Assembly: GCF_000763315.1 (NCBI RefSeq)
Contig: NZ_JPST01000030.1
Span: 1 to 64,000 of the forward strand
From: Thermoactinomyces daqus
GTDB lineage: Bacteria > Bacillota > Bacilli > Thermoactinomycetales > Thermoactinomycetaceae
DNA length: 64,000 nt
Direction of reading: 5' to 3'
Shown here one piece after another: positions 8,588 to 17,051 of the stretch (the first letter of the stretch is position 1; each line of letters starts with the position of its first letter). The position numbers and the translations under genes were made by a program. The notes beneath the pieces were generated by a model. That model ran no database searches, was not told the DNA's origin, and was given only the letters and a program-made list of their open reading frames with translations.

Positions 8588-9394
8588 TTATGGCAACAAA
8601 AAGTCCAAGAGACCTTTCTTGTCTTTTTCTTCAGTTTGCCCCTGTTTCGATCGCTCCGTGCCGGAAATGATTTGTTTCGGCAGCCCGGTGACACCATTGA
8701 CGATTTTCTTCACGGGTGATGGCTCCCCGCCGGTGGGAGGTTCCTGTTGCGTGCCCCTTGGAAATGGAAGATGAATTCCGATGAGCCGTTGCAAGCTGTC
8801 AAGCAAGCTGGTGATATGGCCCAGGAAGCGAAAGTTTTTCTCCGATTGGCTGAGTTCGGCCAGAAGCTGGTCCAACAGGCCATTTACCTGATTGCTGTTT
8901 TCACCGATCTGACCGGTGGTGTTCGCTACATCCTGAAGATGGGAGATGGTGGAATTCATTTGGCCTGAGATGGCGGAAGCCGTGGAAGCGACATTGCTCG
9001 TTATTTGATAGGTATCGGCCTGACGGGACAAAATTTGTTCCATTTTCTCACGGGCGGAGATGTTCCCGTCCAATTGTTTGCCCAATTCTGTTTGAATGGA
9101 TCCGCTGGTTGCGATTTGCGCGTCCAGCAAGCGCTTTTGATCATCCAGAGCGGACAGTGATTGGCCTGCTTTCTCCACCTGTCCCTTCAACTTGTCTGTT
9201 TCGCTGATCATATCGTCAGTCAAAGTAACCAATTGGCTGGTGATGGAAAAAATATTCATATTGGATAAAGCCGGCAGAACGATTCGGTCGCTCCAGGAGG
9301 CCAAGGTGGGAATGAACAGGATAAAGATGAGCAATCCGAATGCAACCAGCAAGAGCCGCCATTTCAGCAAGAGGTTTTTCCAACAGCCTTGCAC
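8588..9394 (-). CDS. Membrane-anchored coiled-coil protein with Pro-rich tail (cluster member 4)
   Basis: 268 residues and the longest of the cluster. It has a basic N terminus, one membrane helix (about residues 12-33, WRLLLVAFGLLIFILFIPTL), a long helical stretch with heptad leucines (to about residue 205), then a Pro/Gly/Lys-rich linker (PPTGGEPSPVKK) and a charged end closing in LLDFLLP. The GTG at 9394 has GGGAGG nine bases upstream and overlaps the preceding gene by 31 bases. Function unknown; the overlap argues for co-translation with its neighbours. Confidence 0.75.
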   Translation of the reverse strand: MQGCWKNLLLKWRLLLVAFGLLIFILFIPTLASWSDRIVLPALSNMNIFSITSQLVTLTDDMISETDKLKGQVEKAGQSLSALDDQKRLLDAQIATSGSIQTELGKQLDGNISAREKMEQILSRQADTYQITSNVASTASAISGQMNSTISHLQDVANTTGQIGENSNQVNGLLDQLLAELSQSEKNFRFLGHITSLLDSLQRLIGIHLPFPRGTQQEPPTGGEPSPVKKIVNGVTGLPKQIISGTERSKQGQTEEKDKKGLLDFLLP

Positions 9395-9831
9395 TGGTGT
9401 TTCCCTCCCAGCCGCCGATTGCTGTTTTGCATGGATTGAAGCGCCTTTGTACTAAGATTGACCGAATTGAGGATGCTTTCCAGCGATTTTGTCGTCGCTG
9501 CCGTGTTGCGGTCGATGGAGGCCACATGGCTGGCAATCGAGGCAACCACGTAATCTAACCGGGCAAGTTGCGCCTTCAGCCCGTTGGTATTGGATTCCAC
9601 TTGAGAGATTTTAAGATTTAACGCCGCTGTTTTCTTGTTGATCGTCCGGATTTGAGCAAGCTGTTGATTCATGGTCTTTGATTTGGCCGCTGATTGTTCC
9701 AGTTTTTCCTTCAGTTGGTTCGATTTTGCGGCGATTCTGTCCTGAATGGCCAGTTGCAGCCAGGTATTCCCGACCAGAACAATGAGAAGCATGCAAATGA
9801 TGGCAGAGAAACTGGAGGCGATTTTGGTCAC
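9364..9831 (-). CDS. Membrane-anchored coiled-coil protein (cluster member 3)
   Basis: 155 residues with an N-terminal membrane helix (about residues 8-28, FSAIICMLLIVLVGNTWLQL) and a coiled-coil region rich in Lys, Gln and Leu (IAAKSNQLKEKLEQSAAKSK). The GTG start overlaps the TGA of the preceding gene (GTGA) and has GGGGGTGA upstream. It ends in a short basic tail containing two cysteines, unlike its siblings. Function unknown. Confidence 0.72.
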   Translation of the reverse strand: MTKIASSFSAIICMLLIVLVGNTWLQLAIQDRIAAKSNQLKEKLEQSAAKSKTMNQQLAQIRTINKKTAALNLKISQVESNTNGLKAQLARLDYVVASIASHVASIDRNTAATTKSLESILNSVNLSTKALQSMQNSNRRLGGKHQCKAVGKTSC

Positions 9832-10334
9832 GGCAATTTCACCCCCGGCGTTTTTTGGTTCAGTTCTCTTGTTGAATGATAGATATCGTTCAAATGCTGC
9901 TCATCTTTTTTGGCGGTGGCCGCCAATTGTTTCAAAAGTTGATCGAGATCGGACAGATATGGGGCTAACGCCGACATTGACGAATCGACGGCGGAAATTT
10001 GAGTCCCGGCGTTTTTTGATGACTTTTCCATCTGTTCATTAAGGGCTAAACTGCCGCTGTTGTACCGGACGACTTCGGTTAAAAGGGCAAGGGTTTCTCC
10101 GGTCTTGCCGATCACTTGATCCAGATTTTGATCCAGCTTGTTCAGGGTGTTGCTCATTTGTCCCAGTTCTTCATTTTTTCGGATGATGCTGGCCTGAACC
10201 TGATTCAGTTTTTGAATTGATTCCAGATTGTCTTCCAGACTTGCTTCGATTTTTTTCATTTGCTGGGTCATCGTGATGGAATTGATTAAAAGACCGCTTA
10301 ACACCAAAATAGCCAAAATTTTGAGAAACTTCAA
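9828..10334 (-). CDS. Membrane-anchored coiled-coil protein (cluster member 2)
   Basis: 168 residues. An N-terminal membrane helix (about residues 3-22, FLKILAILVLSGLLINSITM) precedes an extended helical domain with Leu/Ile heptads (MKKIEASLEDNLESIQKL, LNKLDQNLDQVIGKTGETL) and a C terminus ending PGVKLP. The TTG start follows GGAGGGTGAACT. It is 13 bases downstream of cluster member 1. Function unknown. Confidence 0.75.
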   Translation of the reverse strand: MKFLKILAILVLSGLLINSITMTQQMKKIEASLEDNLESIQKLNQVQASIIRKNEELGQMSNTLNKLDQNLDQVIGKTGETLALLTEVVRYNSGSLALNEQMEKSSKNAGTQISAVDSSMSALAPYLSDLDQLLKQLAATAKKDEQHLNDIYHSTRELNQKTPGVKLP

Positions 10335-10347
10335 AGTTCACCCTCCT

Positions 10348-10896
10348 TTACGGCATAGAACGGTTGACCTTCTCGGCTTTATCGGCAGCCTGTTTTAATT
10401 TTTGTTCCAACAGGTCGTTCTGTTTGAGGACTTCCGCCAATTTGGATCGGGTGGAGGTGGTGACCGATTTCAAGTCTGCCGCTTGATCCACTTGCTTTTG
10501 TCCTGAATTGGAGATCAGCTCCATCTGTGTGGACAACTGTTTGCTCAAACGGTTCAGGTTTTGGCTTAAAGTCACTTGTTGGCCGGTAACCCGGCGGATC
10601 TCCTCCAGCGTGGTTCCCTGCTTTCGGACGCCTTGGTTCACTTCAATCAACTCCTGACTGACTGTTTGGGTTTTGCCCGATTGTTCGTCCAGCTGAAGCA
10701 GTCCGTTGTAAATATCCTTGTTGAGCAGCCCCAGTGTTTTTGTCTTTTCATTGATCTCCTTCAACATTCCGTTCAGGTCAAACTTTTTCAACTGCCCGGG
10801 GGTGAAACTTTCCGGATGGGTGAAGATGTAAATTCCCGGTACAGCAACCAACAAGATCGGGACGAGTGCCGTCACCGCTTTGCGCTTTAGACTCAC
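10348..10896 (-). CDS. Membrane-anchored coiled-coil protein (cluster member 1)
   Basis: 182 residues from the GTG at 10896, chosen because the bases before it (AAAGGCGGTGATC) match the anti-Shine-Dalgarno sequence with one mismatch. A TTG at 10929 would add 11 residues and overlap tetR by 11 bases. There is one membrane helix (about residues 6-22), a FTHPESFTPGQLKKFDL linker and then a coiled coil (QVTLSQNLNRLSKQLSTQM; KLAEVLKQNDLLEQKLKQA) ending VNRSMP. It follows its own tetR directly. Function unknown. Confidence 0.75.
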   Translation of the reverse strand: MSLKRKAVTALVPILLVAVPGIYIFTHPESFTPGQLKKFDLNGMLKEINEKTKTLGLLNKDIYNGLLQLDEQSGKTQTVSQELIEVNQGVRKQGTTLEEIRRVTGQQVTLSQNLNRLSKQLSTQMELISNSGQKQVDQAADLKSVTTSTRSKLAEVLKQNDLLEQKLKQAADKAEKVNRSMP

Positions 10897-10918
10897 AAGA
10901 TCACCGCCTTTTTTACGT

Positions 10919-11548
10919 TCAACTGTCAAACTCGGATTTTTCGCGCAGAAGTTTGCTCATCATTTTTTCCAGGACGCCGGCGAGTTCGACCGGGGATGGA
11001 AGTTCTTCTTCCAAAAGGGAGCGGATCACGATTTGGTTGATCGCTCCCACCATGGCATGGGAGAGAATCCATTGTTCTTTTGTCAGCCGATGGCAAGTGA
11101 GGGAAGATAACTCCCTTTGGAAGATGGAAGCGAATTGATCAATTACCGCTTGCCTCTTTTTTTCAAGTGAAGGAACCAATCCCACAGTATCCACCATTAA
11201 CAATTTTGCCGCATCCCGGTGAGTAAAACAGGTATCGATATAGGTTTTGATGGCTTGAAAGGTGCGTTTGGAAGTGGGAGGAACTGAGCGGAGAACATCT
11301 TCCACTTTTCGGATGAGTGCAGTTGACAGCAAGTCGAACAGATGGATTAAAATGGATTCTTTGTTTTTGTAATGTTTGTAAAAGGTCGACTTCGAAGTGC
11401 GGGCGTTTGCCACGATCATGCTGACGGAGGTGGACGGGTAACCGCTCTTCGAAAACGCTGCCAAAGAGGCGGACAAAAGACGGTATTGCTGATTGGACAA
11501 TGGAAAATCCTCTTGCAAAAGAGAGAAGAGCGGTAACATGGCTTGCAT
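10919..11548 (-). CDS. TetR family regulator of the coiled-coil operon
   Basis: 209 residues. The TetR helix-turn-helix is STSVSMIVANARTSKSTFYK. The effector domain resembles that of the fatty-acid TetR at 6405-7025 (shared AAKLL-V-TVG and AMVGAIN patterns), so the two are paralogues. The ATG at 11548 with GGAGGGG five bases upstream is preferred over a GTG at 11554 that touches the Shine-Dalgarno sequence. It is the first gene of the operon that continues into five membrane coiled-coil genes. It probably represses itself and them through the operator at 11567-11584. Confidence 0.88.
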   Translation of the reverse strand: MQAMLPLFSLLQEDFPLSNQQYRLLSASLAAFSKSGYPSTSVSMIVANARTSKSTFYKHYKNKESILIHLFDLLSTALIRKVEDVLRSVPPTSKRTFQAIKTYIDTCFTHRDAAKLLMVDTVGLVPSLEKKRQAVIDQFASIFQRELSSLTCHRLTKEQWILSHAMVGAINQIVIRSLLEEELPSPVELAGVLEKMMSKLLREKSEFDS

Positions 11549-11566
11549 AATCACCCCTCCATCATT

Positions 11567-11596
11567 TGGTACGCTGACGTACTCTCTTTAATTATA
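11567..11596 (-). promoter_or_regulatory. Promoter -10 and operator of the coiled-coil operon
   Basis: The minus strand has TATAAT at 11596-11591 followed six bases later by GAGTACGTCAGCGTACCA (11584-11567), which contains the inverted repeat GTACG-N4-CGTAC. Spacing and GAGTAC-N6-GTAC half-sites match the operator of the paralogous tetR at 7040-7057. Confidence 0.6.
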
Positions 11597-11710
11597 ATGG
11601 AAAGTATGAATAATATAAATAATATTAAGAATAATATTACGAAATGTTGGGCGGAAGAATATTTTAACTTTCGATGAATCCATGTGAAGATAGTCGGAAA
11701 ACGCAAGGTA

Positions 11711-11760
11711 AAGAAAAAACGGGATCTTCCGTTGCCGCCGGCAAAGAAAGAACCCCGTTT
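11711..11760 (-). terminator. Terminator after the permease pseudogene
   Basis: On the minus strand AAACGGG (11760-11754) pairs with CCCGTTT (11723-11717), with a smaller inner hairpin (TTGCC/GGCAA), and runs into a T-rich tail. Confidence 0.55.
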
Positions 11761-11785
11761 GTTTCAGCCGCATCATCTTATGCAT

Positions 11786-13107
11786 TTATTGATTTTGAAG
11801 CCGGTTATTCCGTTTTCGGACAAACTGGTAACTGATGGCCAGAATGCCGAACCAGACCGGTGCGACATACAAAGCAATCCGCGTATCCGGACTAAATGCC
11901 AGCAGGACGGCCACCATCACGAGGAACAGGATGGCAATCCAGTTGGTGACGGGATAACCCGGCATTTTGAAGGAATCGTTCTTTGTTTGTTTGCTTTTCC
12001 GGTATTTGAGATGCGCATAAACGATTACTCCCCAAACCCACAGGGCCCCGATCGTTGCCACACTCGTGATGTAGGTGAAGGCCTGCTTGGGAATGAAATA
12101 GTTAAGCAAAACGCCGATCAACAGAACGATAAATGAGGCGGTAATCCCGCGGGCGGGAACTTTTCGCTTGCTCACTTCCTTAAAGGTGCCGGGAGCCTGG
12201 TTTTGATGGGCCAGCGTATAGAGCATGCGCCCGGTGCTGAACATGCCGCTGTTGCATGACGACAAAGCCGCCGTCAGCACGACAAAGTTGATGATCCCGG
12301 CAGCTGCGGGAATTCCGATTTTCGCGAAGGTGAGGACGAACGGGCTTGTCTTTCCGTCAAGCTGATCCCACGGATACAGGGACATGATGATGACCAATGC
12401 TCCGATATAGAAAATCAGAATTCTCCATAAGATCTTATTGATGGCCGAAGGCAAGGTTTTCTCCGGATCGCTGGCTTCACCGGCCGTCACTCCGACCAGC
12501 TCCACACCCAGAAAGGCAAACATCACCATCTGGAGGGCAAACATGACTCCACTGAATCCATGCGGCATAAATCCGCCGTGGGTCCAGAGATTTGAAAATC
12601 CGACCGCTTGCCCCTGGTTGCCCCAGCCGGTTGTGATGATCACGAGGCCGATGACGATCAGTGCGATGATCGTCACGATTTGACCGCTATGAGATTGACG
12701 AGGTAAACGGCGATCAGCGCGATCAGAGCCGGCAGCCATTGGGGAACAGACGGGAACCAGTAGCGCACATAAACACCCACGGCCGTGATTTCCGCCATAC
12801 CGGTAACCACCCACATGAACCAATAGGTCCAGCCGGTGATAAAACCGGCCCAAGGCCCGATATATTGCGTTGCATAAGTGCTGAATGAACCTGTGACAGG
12901 CTGATCCAAAGCAAGCTCTCCCAATGCGCGCATTATGAGAAAAATGATGATTCCTCCCAATACATAGGAGAGGATCAAGGCAGGTCCCGCGGCTTGAATT
13001 GCTTGAGCCGAACCCAAAAACAAACCTACTCCGATCGCTCCTCCGATGGCGATCAATTGAATATGCCGATGACCCCCTTGCAATTATTCGCCTAGACGCA
13101 TTTTCAT
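11786..13107 (-). pseudogene. APC-family amino acid permease, inactivated
   Basis: Remnant of an amino-acid permease of the APC superfamily (LysP/ProY/GabP-like). The N-terminal half has HIQLIAIGGAIGVGLFLGSA and GPWAGFITGWTYWFMWV. The C-terminal half in another frame has FLGVELVGVTAGEASDPEKT and GRMLYTLAHQNQAP. Two lesions are visible. A TAA at 13084-13086 interrupts the frame seven codons after the natural ATG at 13107. At about 12685 the frame changes, and roughly a dozen residues usually found between NLIAVK and IVTIIAL are missing, which implies a deletion of 3n+1 bases. A TTG at 13081-13083 could restart the first half, but the second lesion still breaks the protein. Confidence 0.85.
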
Positions 13108-13194
13108 TAAATCAATAATAAAGAACCAACTCTATATTACTGAAGAGGTGATAGCGTTTTCAAGTTCAAGAATGTTCTTATTAATGAAAATGAT

Positions 13195-13221
13195 GTAGAA
13201 AATCCCCTTTTGAACAGGGGA
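13195..13221 (-). terminator. Probable terminator after the pseudouridine synthase gene
   Basis: On the minus strand TCCCC (13221-13217) pairs with GGGGA (13207-13203) and is followed by TTTTC. A further GC-rich inverted repeat lies just before it (13222-13252). The 200-base spacer 13108-13308 holds nothing else recognisable. Confidence 0.5.
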
Positions 13222-13308
13222 CAAGCGGCCGGGACGAAGCCGCTCTCCCGGTTTATTTAACTGCATACATGCCATTAATCGAATAATGGATTGCGCAATG
13301 CACCTGAT

Positions 13309-14049
13309 TTAACGGGATGAAGTTGCTTTTTTCAGCATTTCGATTTCTTCATCCGATAATTCCCTGTATTCGCCCGGTTCCAGATCCGGATCGAGGCTTA
13401 AGGGGCCCATTGCAATCCGTTTGAGGAACTTGACCCGTTTGCCTACAGCTTCAAACATGCGCTTAACCTGATGATATTTCCCTTCATAAATGGTTACTTC
13501 CACTTCGGAGACCGGACCGGAATTGAGAATGCGGAGTTGGCCGGGCAAGGTTTCATATCCATCGTCAAGCGTAATTCCGCTTGCAAATGCTTCGCGATCC
13601 GCCTCGGTAACTGCTCCCTCAACCAAAGCATAGTAGACTTTGGGAACGTGTTTCTTCGGAGACAGAAGCTGGTGCGAAAGTTTTCCGTCATTGGTCAAAA
13701 GGATTAACCCTTCTGTGTCCTTATCCAGCCTGCCGACCGGGAAAGGATCGAAAACGCGATGTTCGGGCTCGAGCAGATCGCTGATCACCTCATTGAAGCG
13801 GTCTTCGGTGGCGGAAATGACTCCCTGCGGCTTATTCATCATTAAATAGATATGTTCCCGATAGTGAATCGGGATCCCGTCCACAGTCAGTTCATCCTGG
13901 TCAGGATAGACATGGATGCCCGGGTCGTTTGCAGTGATTCCGTTGAGGCGAACCCGTCCGGCCCTGACCAGTTTTTTGATCTCTTTGCGTGTTCCGATGC
14001 CCATATGAGCCAATATTTTATCCAAACGCTGGCTTTTTTGTGTTCCCAT
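13309..14049 (-). CDS. rRNA pseudouridine synthase, RsuA/RluB family
   Basis: 246 residues. An N-terminal S4 RNA-binding domain (QRLDKILAHMGIGTRKEIKK, about residues 6-60) is followed by the catalytic domain with the family motif PVGRLDKDTEGLILLTNDG, which carries the catalytic Asp, and EGKYHQVKRMFEAVG. It isomerises a specific uridine in rRNA. Length and motifs fit RsuA (16S U516) or RluB (23S), and the subfamily cannot be fixed by eye. It appears to be transcribed alone. Confidence 0.92.
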   Translation of the reverse strand: MGTQKSQRLDKILAHMGIGTRKEIKKLVRAGRVRLNGITANDPGIHVYPDQDELTVDGIPIHYREHIYLMMNKPQGVISATEDRFNEVISDLLEPEHRVFDPFPVGRLDKDTEGLILLTNDGKLSHQLLSPKKHVPKVYYALVEGAVTEADREAFASGITLDDGYETLPGQLRILNSGPVSEVEVTIYEGKYHQVKRMFEAVGKRVKFLKRIAMGPLSLDPDLEPGEYRELSDEEIEMLKKATSSR

Positions 14050-14467
14050 CTTTTGTTACACTCACTTTCCGTTAAGTTCAAATGACATCATAGCACAAGA
14101 GAGGGAAAAAGATAATGAAAATGCCTGATTTTATCAATAAGAAAAACTAGTTTGCAACACAAACGAGGAGTTTTCAGATCGGGAAGCCACAGGCGGAGTT
14201 GATGGATGAACAGAATGGCGGGTGCGAATAAGATCAGAAAACACCGATGTATTTTCAGTCAAACCCGGAGATGAAAAGAAAGGCGGAAGAGAGGGGATGG
14301 AAAAAAGTTTGATTTCATATTTGAAGGGGAATGATAAAATTCGTCATTACCCTCAAGTTTTATCCACTTGTCTGTTTTCTATTCTGGGTATATAAAATAT
14401 AAAGACAGAACTGGTTATTTTTTATTTACATAGACCGGTATCGTCTTAACTTAATGGAGGTGTCAAC
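14050..14467. other. Intergenic spacer with the trxB promoter
   Basis: Divergent spacer of 418 bases. Apart from the trxB promoter at 14368-14396 there is no credible frame with a ribosome-binding site, and no RNA structure is recognised. Confidence 0.5.
14368..14396 (+). promoter_or_regulatory. Probable trxB promoter
   Basis: TTGTCT (14368-14373), a 17-base spacer and TATAAA (14391-14396) form a sigma-A-like promoter 70 bases before the trxB start. Confidence 0.5.
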
Positions 14468-15415
14468 ATGGAGAAAGTGATTGTATTGGGAACGGGACCT
14501 GCTGGTCTGACCGCGGCGATTTATCTGGCACGGGCCAATATGGAACCTTTGGTGGTGGAAGGTCCGGAGCCTGGCGGACAGTTGACGACCACAACAGAAG
14601 TTGAAAACTTTCCGGGATTCCCGGATGGCATCATGGGACCGGAACTGATGGACAACATGCGCAAACAGGCGGAGCGTTTCGGGGCCAAATTCAAGCGCGG
14701 ATGGGTACAAAATGTTGATTTGTCCGGTCGCCCGTTTAAGCTTTATATCGGGGAATCCGAGGTTCTGGAAACGGAAGCCCTCATCATTTCCACAGGTGCT
14801 TCGGCGAAATTGCTGGGGATCCCGGGAGAAAAAGAGAATATCGGCATGGGTGTGAGCACTTGTGCCACATGCGACGGATTCTTCTTCCGCGGAAAGAAAA
14901 TCGTCGTGGTAGGCGGCGGGGATTCGGCGATGGAAGAAGCAACATTCCTGACGAGGTTTGCCACCGAGGTGACGATTGTCCATCGTCGCAATGAGTTGCG
15001 CGCATCGAAAATCATGCAGGAACGTGCACGTGAAAACGAAAAAATCAAATGGTGCCTGAATCGCACACCGGTTGAAGTGATCCGAGGGGAAAACGGCGTA
15101 ACCGGCCTTAAAGTGAAGAATAATGAAACCAACGAGGAAGAGATTCTGGAAACGGACGGTATTTTTGTTGCCATCGGCCATAAGCCGAACACCGACTTTT
15201 TAAGCGGACAATTGGAAATGGATGAATTGGGCTATATCAAGGTACAGCCGGGTTCCACCCGAACAAGTGTCGAAGGGGTATTCGCTTGCGGGGATGTACA
15301 GGATCGTGTTTACCGTCAAGCAATTACAGCAGCGGGAAGCGGATGTATGGCTGCCCTTGATTGCGAACGTTTCCTCGAAGGAAGCACGACACAGGATTGG
15401 AGCAAAACATTGTAA
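14468..15415 (+). CDS. trxB: Thioredoxin-disulfide reductase
   Basis: 315 residues, cytoplasmic FAD enzyme that reduces thioredoxin with NADPH. The FAD-binding motif is [16 protein letters not shown], the redox-active pair is CATC in [10 protein letters not shown] (about residue 136), the NADPH-binding motif is [11 protein letters not shown] and the C-terminal FAD motif is FACGDVQD. The ATG follows TGGAGGTGTCAAC. It is monocistronic, with a strong terminator 13 bases after the stop. A functional link to the ribonucleotide reductase 2 kb downstream (thioredoxin as electron donor) is plausible but not shown by co-transcription. Confidence 0.96.
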   Translation: MEKVIVLGTGPAGLTAAIYLARANMEPLVVEGPEPGGQLTTTTEVENFPGFPDGIMGPELMDNMRKQAERFGAKFKRGWVQNVDLSGRPFKLYIGESEVLETEALIISTGASAKLLGIPGEKENIGMGVSTCATCDGFFFRGKKIVVVGGGDSAMEEATFLTRFATEVTIVHRRNELRASKIMQERARENEKIKWCLNRTPVEVIRGENGVTGLKVKNNETNEEEILETDGIFVAIGHKPNTDFLSGQLEMDELGYIKVQPGSTRTSVEGVFACGDVQDRVYRQAITAAGSGCMAALDCERFLEGSTTQDWSKTL

Positions 15416-15427
15416 TACAGAATGAGG

Positions 15428-15458
15428 CAACCCCGGAGAGCAACCGGGGTTGTTTTTT
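15428..15458 (+). terminator. Terminator after trxB
   Basis: A 9-bp perfect GC-rich stem (15428-15436 with 15444-15452) is followed by a run of six T residues. Confidence 0.9.
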
Positions 15459-16227
15459 ATTCGGGGCGAACGGCGATCCAGACTGACCAGCGATCCCTGT
15501 CCGTGACAGGGGTTTCGGTACCGACTTTTGCCGCGATATACCGGATGAGTTCCTCTATCTCCCCGTCAGTCAATTCATGCAAAATCGACCGGCCTGAACG
15601 GTTTCGCATTTCATCGGCAAACTGCTCAAATGTTGCATAGGTTTTTCGGGTTTCCCATAATGACTTGGAAACAATCCCGGTAAAACCGGTTTGCAGCAAA
15701 GCCTGAACCACTTTGTCATGGTTATGTCTCCTGTCTTTTTCAATTTGCTGCAAGCGGGGAAATTTTTTGAAAAAATAGCCGCGGAGATGATCGGGACTTC
15801 CCGGAAGATGGCAATCTGCGACTGTGCGGTTTTGCGTAATGATGATTCCACCGGGTTTGAGAATCCGATAAACTTCCCGGAAATATGCCGGCAAATCGCG
15901 GAGATGATGGATTAAAGCGCGTGAAAAGACAAGATCAAACGAGCAATCTTGCAATCCGGTTGCATAGGCATCTCCATTGCGAAATTCAATTTCCTTATGT
16001 TCCGATTTCGCCACTGACAGCATTGCCTCTGAAAAGTCAATGCCGACAACACTTTTGGCGCCGAGATTTAATAATTCGCTGGTGTAGATTCCTCCGCCGC
16101 AACCGATATCCACTACCCGTTTTCCATGCCAGGAGATCTCTTGCTCCATAAAGCGGATCCAGGCCGGATCGATGTTCCGGTTGGCATACGTAAAACGGTT
16201 CGCGCGATCGTGAAAATTGATCGGCAT
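15457..16227 (-). CDS. Class I SAM-dependent methyltransferase
   Basis: 256 residues. Motif I is VVDIGCGGGIYTSELL followed by VVGIDFSEAML; motif post-I and motif II regions are SFDLVFSRALIHHL and EVYRILKPGGIIITQNRT. This is a UbiE/Methyltransf_11-type enzyme. The substrate is unknown and the neighbours give no clue. The stop codon abuts the trxB terminator, so the genes converge. An inverted repeat at 16246-16262 lies between its TATAAT-like box and its Shine-Dalgarno site. Confidence 0.85.
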   Translation of the reverse strand: MPINFHDRANRFTYANRNIDPAWIRFMEQEISWHGKRVVDIGCGGGIYTSELLNLGAKSVVGIDFSEAMLSVAKSEHKEIEFRNGDAYATGLQDCSFDLVFSRALIHHLRDLPAYFREVYRILKPGGIIITQNRTVADCHLPGSPDHLRGYFFKKFPRLQQIEKDRRHNHDKVVQALLQTGFTGIVSKSLWETRKTYATFEQFADEMRNRSGRSILHELTDGEIEELIRYIAAKVGTETPVTDRDRWSVWIAVRPE

Positions 16228-16245
16228 CCGATATGCTCCTCTCTG

Positions 16246-16262
16246 GTTTCATATAGTGAAAC
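16246..16262 (-). promoter_or_regulatory. Inverted repeat in the methyltransferase leader
   Basis: GTTTCA-N5-TGAAAC lies just before the ribosome-binding site and downstream of TTATAATA-like bases near 16278-16285. It could be an operator or a small RNA hairpin. Confidence 0.3.
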
Positions 16263-16721
16263 TTTGTTTCTTTTTTTATTATAACATACCAAAACGATGG
16301 TTGTAAGATGCGTGAAGCGTAATTTTACAGGCGGATGATGAGCGGGGGATTTTGGAGCTTGTTCACCTGTTTTGGCCAAAGAAGCATTCGCGGGAATGTC
16401 GATGTCCCTTGATCGAAGCGCACGGGGGAGAGACCGGGGGGGCAGCGTTCCGGTGAAAGGGATGACCATTCGCCTGACATTTCCACTGGCAGGGGATCAA
16501 CGGGTTTTCGGGTTCTTAATATTCAGTCTGAAACTCCGAGCAGATGTTTTTTCTTGAGCGGTGGTAAGGGAGAAAGGATGGAATACAAAACATGAAGGCG
16601 GAAGAGGGAGGTTCAATGGTTCCCCTTCCGCCTTCCCGAGAGATTACGCGGGAGCATGCCGGTTGCTCTTTTTATGTTTTTATTGCCATAAAACGAAATT
16701 TCACAAATCGAATTCTGGAGA
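16263..16721. other. Intergenic spacer
   Basis: About 460 bases. A GC-rich inverted repeat (16598-16604 with 16626-16632, extended by GGGA/TCCC) lies downstream of the SMR gene and could act as a weak terminator, but no T run follows on the minus strand. No convincing gene is present. Confidence 0.4.
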
Positions 16722-17051
16722 TCAGGTGACTGTTTCGCTGGAAATATTGATGATCACGCTTCCGATCAATATCAAAATAATGCCGGCCAGTTGGTGAGGT
16801 TGAATTTTTTCATCCCAGATATAGTAACCGATCAGAATCATTCCGACGGTTCCGAGCCCGGACCAGACGGCATAGGCCACACCCAAAGGAATGTGGCGCA
16901 GACTGAGAGTAAAAAGATAACTTGCGGCAACATATCCGATTATGACAATCAGTGTCGGGAGCAAACGCCTGAACCCGTTTGACTCCTTGAGGGCGGTTGT
17001 CGCGATGATTTCAAGAAGGATTGCAGAGATGAGTAATATAAACGGTTTCAT
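16722..17051 (-). CDS. SMR family multidrug/cation efflux protein
   Basis: About 109 residues with four membrane helices, the standard size for small multidrug resistance proteins. The conserved membrane Glu is in ISAILLEIIATTALK (helix 1), and YAVWSGLGTVGMILIGYY contains the helix 3 signature. These proteins work as antiparallel dimers exchanging cationic compounds or guanidinium for protons. The ATG at 17051, preceded by GGGGTGGGATA, is preferred over an upstream in-frame start. A TATAAT-rich stretch lies 70-80 bases upstream on the minus strand. No guanidine riboswitch is recognisable in the leader. Confidence 0.9.
   Translation of the reverse strand: MKPFILLISAILLEIIATTALKESNGFRRLLPTLIVIIGYVAASYLFTLSLRHIPLGVAYAVWSGLGTVGMILIGYYIWDEKIQPHQLAGIILILIGSVIINISSETVT

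Noticed and set aside
14426-15181. 251-codon minus-strand frame inside trxB
   Set aside because: Antisense shadow of thioredoxin reductase without a start signal or family features.
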